A DNA stretch of 64,000 nucleotides from Malus domestica (taxonomy: Eukaryota; Streptophyta; Magnoliopsida; Rosales; Rosaceae). The notes under the pieces were generated by a model. It was not told the origin of the DNA. It did not search any database and worked only from the letters and a program-made list of their open reading frames with translations. The position numbers and the translations under genes are program-made. The stretch is taken from assembly GCF_042453785.1 (NCBI RefSeq), contig NC_091674.1, forward strand, positions 31,507,501 to 31,571,500. Direction: 5' to 3'. Below, piece after piece: positions 57,225 through 64,000 of the stretch (positions within the stretch are counted from its first letter, which is position 1; each line of letters begins with the position of its first letter).

Positions 57225-57471
57225 ACCCATCTTCTCTTGCACTCATCCTCTTGCAGCTTCAGGGAGATGGCACAGACTGGGCCCTTCTGGATCTACTTCA
57301 TCAGGTGGGTGGAGAATCTGGCAATCTTGTTGCGGAGGTGCTTGGAGGGGATGATGGCGACTTCCTCAAGGATTTTCTTGTTGGTGTGGAAGTCTAGGGT
57401 CATGTGCGAGTTGTAGTGCTCGATCACCTGGGGGAGGATTTCTTCATTGTTTTTGTTCGTACACGACCCAT
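57225..57471 (-). pseudogene. RPS17: Captured ribosomal protein eS17 fragment
   Basis: The minus strand starts [14 protein letters not shown]. After a 1-nt loss it continues [37 protein letters not shown] and FSTHLMK, then a stop where Arg is expected. IQKGPVCAISLKLQEDE follows, then similarity ends. This is about the first 75 of roughly 140 eS17 residues, intron-free across the covered part. It lies between the long inverted repeats, so it looks like host sequence captured by the transposon. It cannot make a working protein. Confidence 0.88.
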
Positions 57472-58147
57472 GGTGATGAATTTGCATAGAGGAGATGGTA
57501 TGTGCATTTGTGTGTGAGGAGAGGGTATGACCCACCCCTTATCCCCTCACCTTTCTTCCCCACTTCAGTCTGGAATGAGATTCGCTATGTCTGCCATCAT
57601 CCCACCCACATCCCGTCCTCCTTCCTCTAGTCCTATTGCTGGAAAACACCGCAGACGAGAAGGGGAAGAAATTTAGGGTTAGGGTTTGGGTGGAATTGGG
57701 GTATTTTGTTTGAAATTAGTTACAGGGATTAATTTGGTGAGGCTGATGGGTGTGTAGGAGGAGGGGGAGAGGGAGGAGCGCCATGGGAGGGAGGTGGAGT
57801 TGGAGGAAGAGAGGACGGCATGAGGTTCTAGTTTTGACGTTGAAGGAAGGTTGGAGGGACACAAATGGATGGGGAAGAAAGGGTGAAGGGGATAAGGGGT
57901 GGGTCCCCCATGCAAAAAAATTTATTAAATGATTTAATTTTTTTGGTTTTAAATATTTAATAAATTATTTTTTTAATAGAGAATGGGCCCCATCTCAAGC
58001 CACGTCACTATTTAACAGAAGAATTGACAGACAAATTGACGGAAGGTATGAAATTGTAACAAATTTGTAAGATGAGGTATGACATTGAAATGTTTTAAAA
58101 ATAGAGTATGAAACAGTGACTGATTCAATAATTAAGGTAGTTTTATG

Positions 58148-58507
58148 TAATTTATCCTAAATTTAAATATTAGTTGCCATTCTGTCAAGAATGGGCTTGT
58201 GCATCCCCATTGTGGTTGTGTCAGCAATTAAACGGATCGAACCGGGAGCAAAAGTTGGGCTTGTACATCCATCTCAAACGGTCTTGTTACGGTTTGGAAG
58301 AGAAAGGAAAACAATTGTAAAATTCATTATCTATATATATACAAAGTGAGAAAACAAAAAAGTTAAACTTTCATAATATTTAAATTACCTCTCTTTCATT
58401 ATGATTTAAAAAAATAAAAAAGAATCATAAAAAAATCCACGCAGTAGAACCGTGGGAGTCACATTCATTAGTTTTTGAAAATATATTTTAATAAAAAGTA
58501 ATGTATC
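58148..58507. other. Region without gene
   Basis: This is AT-rich and nothing is recognised. Confidence 0.4.
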
Positions 58508-58629
58508 TAAAATGTCACATCTTGGTCCGGGCTTCTACCACATCCCGGGCTTGACTCCACCGTATCACAATATTGTCTGCTTTGGGCCCTGATCACGCCC
58601 TCACGGTTTTATTTCTGGAAACTCATATG

Positions 58630-58712
58630 AGAACTTCCCAGTGGGTCACCCATCATGGGATTGCTCTCGTGCGAACTCGGTTAACTTCAGAGTTCCGATG
58701 GAACCCGAAGCC
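58630..58712 (-). repeat. 5S rRNA-like segment in Cassandra LTR (left)
   Basis: Its minus strand contains GGAACTCTGAAGTTAACCGA, CGAGAGCAATCCCATGATGG and GTGACCCACTGGGAAGTTCT. These correspond to 5S rRNA around helix III and the internal promoter (box A / box C region). It is not a functional 5S gene. Confidence 0.85.
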
Positions 58713-58994
58713 AATGAGCTCCCAAAAGGCCTCATGCTAAGTAGATATGAGAATATACATATAAGGCTTACATGATCCACTCCCCTAGGCGATGTGGGAT
58801 GTTACAATCCACCCCCCTTAGGGGCCCGACGTCCTCGTCGGCACACATCCGACCATGGATTGGCTCTGATACCAAATTGTCACATCTCGACCCGGGCCCC
58901 TACCACATCTTGAGCTCGATTCCACCGTAACACGATATTGTCTGCTTTGGGCCCCGACCACGCCCTCACGGTTTTGTTTCTGGAAACTCACACA

Positions 58995-59077
58995 AGAACT
59001 TCCCAGTGGGTCACTCATCATGAGATTGCTCTCGTGCGAACTCGGTTAACTTCGGAGTTCCGATGGAACCCGAAGCT
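58995..59077 (-). repeat. 5S rRNA-like segment in Cassandra LTR (right)
   Basis: It has the same layout as the left copy, with small differences (GGAACTCCGAAGTTAACCGA, closer to 5S). This is the upstream LTR, so its pol III-like boxes lie in transcription order. Confidence 0.85.
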
Positions 59078-59176
59078 AATGAGCTTCCAAAATGCCTTGT
59101 GCTATGTGGAGATGGGAATATACAAATAAGGCTTACATGATCCACTCCCCTAAACGATGTGGGATGTTACATAAAA

Positions 59177-60745
59177 TAAGTAAAACTCAAACGAAAAAAA
59201 AAACTAAAACAATAAAACAAAGTGCCAGTTGACACACGTGTAGGTGTGTGGTAAGATGTTAGTAAGTTCTAATACCAGATTAACAATTTAAATCCAAATC
59301 TTATTTACAATTTAAATCCAAATCTTATTTACATTTAAACTTACCCCATATTCAAATTTTAAGCAATTTCAAATATGAAAAAACAAGGATTTCAACATTA
59401 AGAATTGAATGGTGTTATTGACACTTCGAAAAAATCATTACGCGTCATCCAACTATTTTTTTTTCTTTTTATATTTGTACTTGTTTAAAGTATAGAATGA
59501 CTATTTTAAAGTGCTAATAATAGCTCTCTTGAGAATAAACAATGTTTGGCTCATAAAATACTCAATAATACACTACATGGTTGACTCAAAGAACTTCGTT
59601 TGTATTATTTATAACTATTCAGAAGTAAAGATCATCAATACAAAAAAATCGATTAAACTAAAAAGATCATCTACAAAAAAAAAAACAAAAAAAAAAATCA
59701 AATCAACTAAGGTCGTTTAGTAAAACAACGGTAGCAAATAGATATATAGTTCGTATACTCTATGGTTTTTATATTGTTTTATGACCAAATGGTCTCATAT
59801 CTATTGATTTTTTTCATATGATCTTTTACATAATGACTTATAATATGAACAATTTCGATAATATATTAAAAGTTCCATGAATCATAACAAAAGCCAGAAC
59901 CAAACAAATGATAAAGAGCTTGTTACGAATTCTGAAGCAATCTCTTCTGGTCATCACACATAATTCAGACTGTAAAGATGAATAGTAAGAAAACGTCAGT
60001 TACAATAAAAAAAAACTTCAATATGTTTCTGTAGGTTATCAATGACAGTGTGAGACTGGAAGAGAATATCCTTTCTTGTCATGAAATATAGATAACCACG
60101 AGCAAAAATGCCCGCGCTCCGCTGAGGGGAAGGCCAAAAGTATGATATTGTATCATCTGATTTATTTTGCTATTCCTATTCCTTTTTGGCAATCAAAAAA
60201 TGCAAACTCTAAGCAAGAGATTAACTTCGATGCATAATTGTTAAAATGAGTATAAAACTAACTTCTAATCACATTGGCAATCCATATTACAGATCATAAA
60301 TAAACACTGACTAAAACATGTTCATCCATGCATACAAAAAGAAAGCACATAAACAGTTTGTAGTATAGCAAAATCCATAGCCAACAAAAACAGGCATATT
60401 GTAGCAGCATATATTTTAAGAAGGGCCATCCAATGTTTCGTGTATAGGACATTACTCCTTTAATAATATAATAACACGCAAAATTTCAAGATACAAAACT
60501 CTGACAGTAGAAATGACACAGTGAATGACGATAAACACATTATATCGTAAAAGAAAACTACCTCAATAGGCCATCAATCCACCACAAATACATCTAAAGA
60601 GTAGCCCTTGATTGTCAAGAAGACGTGTTTCACAAATGTTAATTCCTAAATCTGAAAGGAAGGAAGAATGCTATAGAAAAATGACATAAGTTAGAAAGAT
60701 GCGACTATACTATGGTTCCACTTTTGCAGTTATCTTGGATTCAAC
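59177..60745. other. Long AT-rich region without recognisable gene
   Basis: No domain, splice pattern or repeat end could be named on either strand. A GC-richer word (AATGCCCGCGCTCCGCTGAG) stands out at 60106-60125 without an explanation. Confidence 0.4.
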
Positions 60746-63295
60746 TGTAACACCTCGTCCCTAACTTTATGATTTTAATTTTAAGAGAGTGAATTGACAA
60801 AAATACCCTAGAGACAATATTGTTGACTTTCGTTGACCATCATTTCGGGATGCCTATGAACTGTTATTTTACCCTAACCTCGAAGTACTTGACGATATGA
60901 ACACGTAGGCACAAGCGAAATCAGATTTGGAGCTACGATTAAGACTTCACGGAACTACGAAACTTGAGGGTGTTTTATGAAATTTGAATTTTGGGTATTT
61001 TATTATTTTAATATTTTATGAGTGGATATTTTAAATATTTTATAATTTTTTTGGTCCGTGGGACTCATACCCAGACAATCTCTCCACCCATTTCTCTCCA
61101 CGTGTCCCTTTTCCCTCTCCAGATCTCATTTCTCATCTCCCTCCCTCTTTTCTCTCTTTCTCTAAAACTATCCCTCTCTTCTCTTTGTAAAAATGATGAA
61201 GCCGAGCAACACTATCACTACCCCACTGTACTCCGGCGAACCTCACGGCCGCCCAAACCAAGAGAACCATGAGCTTTGTCTCATCCTTACGAGCCCAGAA
61301 CACCTAACCTTATCTCGAGCTTCCTTCCGAATCTTCGAGATTGAAACCCAAGTCGGGCCGCGACCTTTCAGGCCATTTTCTGGCTAAACCACGGCAAGCT
61401 AGCCATCAAGAAAGTTTCCAGCGACCTCCAAGGCTTTTGAGGAATTTTTCGACCAAACCACGATGAGTTAGCAGTTGAGAAGGGTACCAATCTTTTCGTC
61501 TTGTCGAGATATATGATTTTTATTTTTGAATCACTCAATTTCGTTGAGTATTGACAAAGTTATGGACATTTAAAGTTTTCAATTTTTCCGACGATTTCCC
61601 CAGTTTTCCCAGCGGACCAATCACCTTTTAGGCCATTTTTTTGGCCATCTCCAGCCACCATTGGACTTCCAAATAGGTATAATCTTGTTCTACATTATCC
61701 TATCTTCATTTTGATATATTATGGGTTGAATTTGGTTGAGAAACGACGAAGTTTTGAAATTTGCCCAAACTTTCGGCCAAAATTCTAGTTTTCTGTGAGC
61801 TCCGATGGCTTGACTTGGCTTGGCTTGGCTTGGCTGAGTTAGCCGTTGACTTCTAGTCAACGTTGACTTTTGGGTTGACTTTTTTCGGGTTTCGGCCAGA
61901 ACCCCTCCTAGGCTAATTTTGACGTCCCGATTCCGTTTTTGGCATCCATTTAGTGAAATTCTAATGTTTTAATGCAGTTGATCACATGAGCGTCTCAGTT
62001 GACTTTTTAAGGTTAACTGTTGACTTTTAACGAAAATTGCTGGGACCCTTCTTAGTGTATTTCAACGCGCTGATTCCGAATCCACCGTCCATTTCTCCAA
62101 ATTCAAACGTTTTAATTGAGTTTTACCAATAGGTCCTAATATTATGCTTAAGTGCGATTACTATCGGAGACTTCGGTCTTCCTAGCTCGGACGGATGTGA
62201 CATCACAAGCACTTGTGTGTGGGTCTTTTCTTTTATATAGTATATGTATAATTGTTAGGTTCCATTTATACATTTCATAAAGAGTTTTCTTCAATATGCC
62301 TAGATTAGCGTGACATTGATATGTTTTAGCGCATTGAAAGAAATTATGACATTATGCTACATTCTATGGCATGCACAAGTATGCATATTATTATTGATGC
62401 CTTAATTATATTTATGGACGTGAATAATATTATGTTGACTAGAATTATTGAATCACTGTGACATGACTATATTTATGTTATCTGCTCATCGTTGCTACAC
62501 CTATGTTAGTACTTGCCCAGGCCAGGGCCAGTCTTTTACGTGTATGTGTACATCGCACCGTACACTCACTTTGGATCCATTGTAGGTGATAGTCCTATCC
62601 TAGATTGTTATAGGCAATTAGGACTCGTATGTGTTGCGCATAGCACCAATCTTCACGTGATTCTAGTACTAGAGCGTATATCATTGTTACTCACAGTTTT
62701 GTTCATGTCAGAATATCTCTGCATGAATTCATGTGTCAGCATGTGTCAATGAGCACTCAATATGATATGTTTGCTTATGCGAGATTATGTGATTACAGAT
62801 GTCATGTGTTTACTTATGAAATATTGTGCTGTATTAAATTCTTGAGATTTGCAGGCTACGGTAAGTAGTTTCTTACTATACGTGGTATGTATATTTTGAA
62901 AACCATACTTGTTTTACGCCCAGGGGTTACTATTTTTTCGAAAAGGTTTTTACAAAGCTTTAATTTTTAGGCTCACTCACCCTTATTTTTCGCTCCTCCA
63001 GGTTTAGTAGCTACGATTTTGTGTCGACAAGGATTCTTGGCAATCTCAGTATAGGTGGTTACCTTCGAGGGTATAATTCTCATCTTAACTTACTGTACTT
63101 TACTTATGCTCTGACATCACGTGTGAAATGGGTTCATTCCCGCTTACATGTGCACTCTTGTATTTAGGTACTTTTAGGTTTAAGTTTATTCACATTTTCC
63201 ACATCACTACACTTTATGGATTTGTCACCCTCCTGGTGTCGACCGACACAACTCAATTCGGAGTTTAGGTGAACATTCTGGGTCAGGTGTCCTCA
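60746..63295 (+). mobile_element. Solo LTR-like element related to the one at 18.2-20.6 kb
   Basis: The start TGTAACACCTCGTCCCTAA and the end ACATTCTGGGTCAGGTGTCC resemble the ends of the 18.2-kb element (TGTGACAACTCGTCCC.. and ..ATTCTGGTCGGGGTGTGTCA). The length is similar, and a GGCTCACTCACC-type word occurs near the 3' part of both. A TCAAC pair (60741-60745 and 63293-63297) is a possible target duplication, but the right end is uncertain. CT-rich sequence at 61080-61190 precedes a short Met-initiated frame of no known family. Confidence 0.45.
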
Positions 63296-64000
63296 ACATT
63301 TTGGAAAGGCAAGAACTTTGCCCAGAGAGCCAATATCTGTCTACAAAAGCTCCACCTCAAGTGGGCAAACTCCCAAAATAATATGAAAATTACCCAAACT
63401 CATACACCCTTCCAAAATCCTTGCAATCAATGTAAATTTGAAACCAAAAAAAAAAAATTGGGGGAAATTAATAGATAATCAAATTTACTTGAGGAGATTA
63501 AGAAGGCAATTTTCGCTTACCTTCAGTCAAGAGGAATTTGTAAAATGAGGTGGTGGATGAAGTGGTGGCGGCGACTGTCTGGGTTTTGGGTGAGCAACAT
63601 CGATCTGGGTTTTGGGTTTAGAACGATGTGGAAGAAACATGGGTGGTGAAATTGATTTGGATGAGCAGGTTGTCGTGTGGATTCGAATTGTAGCAAGAAG
63701 GAAAAGGTCAAGGGACGCGTCAGTGCTGAACTGGAATTTAGTATATATATAACATAATTTATGATGCAACTAAAGAAAGATATAGGAGGAGCCCAATTAC
63801 TTATAAGCACATGCAAGGTTAATTGTCTCATCAATTTGAGATTTATTCTCAACACACCCTCATACGTGTGACAAATTTTCAAGTCTAACATGTGGACAAC
63901 ACAATTCAGATAAGGTGGAGCATGTGTGGCTGTTGGGCTTCACACATGGGACAATCACTATGATACCATGAAAAAAGTTGAGGTTCTGCCATGAAACAAA
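63296..64000. other. Right edge, no gene recognised
   Basis: Overlapping minus-strand frames at 63523-63891 lack any domain and sit in GTGGTGG-rich low-complexity sequence. They are not called as genes. Confidence 0.4.

Larger units (their letters stand above)
55067..58147. mobile_element. Long-inverted-repeat (Mutator-like) element, split by a Copia insertion
   Basis: The right arm is 57895-58147. The left arm is 55067-55093 continued at 56822-57065, after removal of the Copia insertion. Matching words in inverse order are AAATTACATAAAAC, TTTCAATGTCATACCTCAT, GTCAATTCTTCTGTTAAATA, GTGATATGGCTTGAGGTAGG and GCATGGGGGACCCACCCC. The arms are about 250 bp. AAATTTA at both outer ends is a candidate target duplication. 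The core (57070-57895) is GC-richer than its surroundings and carries an eS17 fragment, so it resembles a Pack-MULE. No transposase is present. Confidence 0.72.
58513..59171 (-). mobile_element. Complete Cassandra TRIM with 5S rRNA-like LTRs
   Basis: Two direct repeats of exactly 294 bp (58513-58806 and 58878-59171) are flanked by perfect TAAAA (58508-58512 and 59172-59176). On the minus strand they start TGTAACATCCCACATCG. The primer site TGGTATCAGAGCCAA (initiator tRNA-Met) follows the first LTR, and a purine tract AAGGGGGGTGGAT precedes the second. The interior is 71 bp. Each LTR contains an 80-nt 5S rRNA-like block, the defining feature of Cassandra. Confidence 0.95.

Noticed and set aside
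57046..57354. Frames starting MHGGPTP on both strands (also 57679-57915)
   Set aside because: The shared start comes from the two inverted arms. The rest is GC-rich and out of frame with the eS17 fragment.
58630..59077. Functional 5S rRNA genes
   Set aside because: The blocks are partial, diverged and embedded in identical-length LTRs with PBS and PPT, so they belong to Cassandra.
63523..63891. Two overlapping minus-strand frames near the right edge
   Set aside because: They are Pro/His/Ser-rich translations of GTGG-rich DNA and show no conserved motif.

Overview
The window is nuclear DNA from a flowering plant. Genes are split by many short GT..AG introns, gene-free stretches are AT-rich, and retrotransposons, MITEs and SINEs are dense. 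A complete Cassandra element (a short LTR retrotransposon carrying 5S rRNA-like sequence) and the repeat style suggest a rosaceous tree of the apple/pear/peach type. That assignment is an inference; no species marker is present.

Four host genes look intact: BTF3 (NAC-beta, minus, 465-1751), a BRO1-domain protein (plus, 30056-34949), the spliceosomal CCDC12/cwf18 protein (minus, 35891-37702) and a DUF1308/C7orf25-like protein (plus, 38412-41663). The last two are head-to-head and probably share a promoter of about 0.2 kb. The BRO1 and CCDC12 genes converge.

Two more host genes are present but dead. A CDT1 replication-licensing gene (minus, about 5.8-8.5 kb) keeps its intron layout but has several in-frame stops and a frameshift. 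A zinc-dependent alcohol dehydrogenase gene (minus, 44451-49242) carries a 463-bp TRIM-type element inside a coding exon, a 1.64-kb LTR element in its 5' part, and two small frameshifting indels.

Much of the remainder is mobile DNA, often with target-site duplications (TSDs) that fix the ends. These are: a 7.4-kb Ty3/Gypsy element with matching 726-bp LTRs but wrecked gag-pol and an antisense ORF remnant (9998-17361); a 2.4-kb element with solo-LTR ends (18201-20595) and a probable relative (about 60746-63295); a hAT-like element (23962-24978); a 4-kb LTR retrotransposon that encodes no recognisable gag-pol but carries pieces of a GRAS gene and of a CNOT9/RCD1 gene (49587-53632); a long-inverted-repeat, Mutator-like element carrying a ribosomal protein eS17 fragment, with a deleted Copia element inserted in its left arm (about 55067-58147); and Cassandra (58513-59171).

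The most unusual content is the gene-capturing LTR element at 49.6-53.6 kb, which also holds tandem copies of its own core-promoter segment, and the eS17-carrying inverted-repeat element. Exon coordinates were worked out by eye from splice consensus and protein similarity; no search was run.
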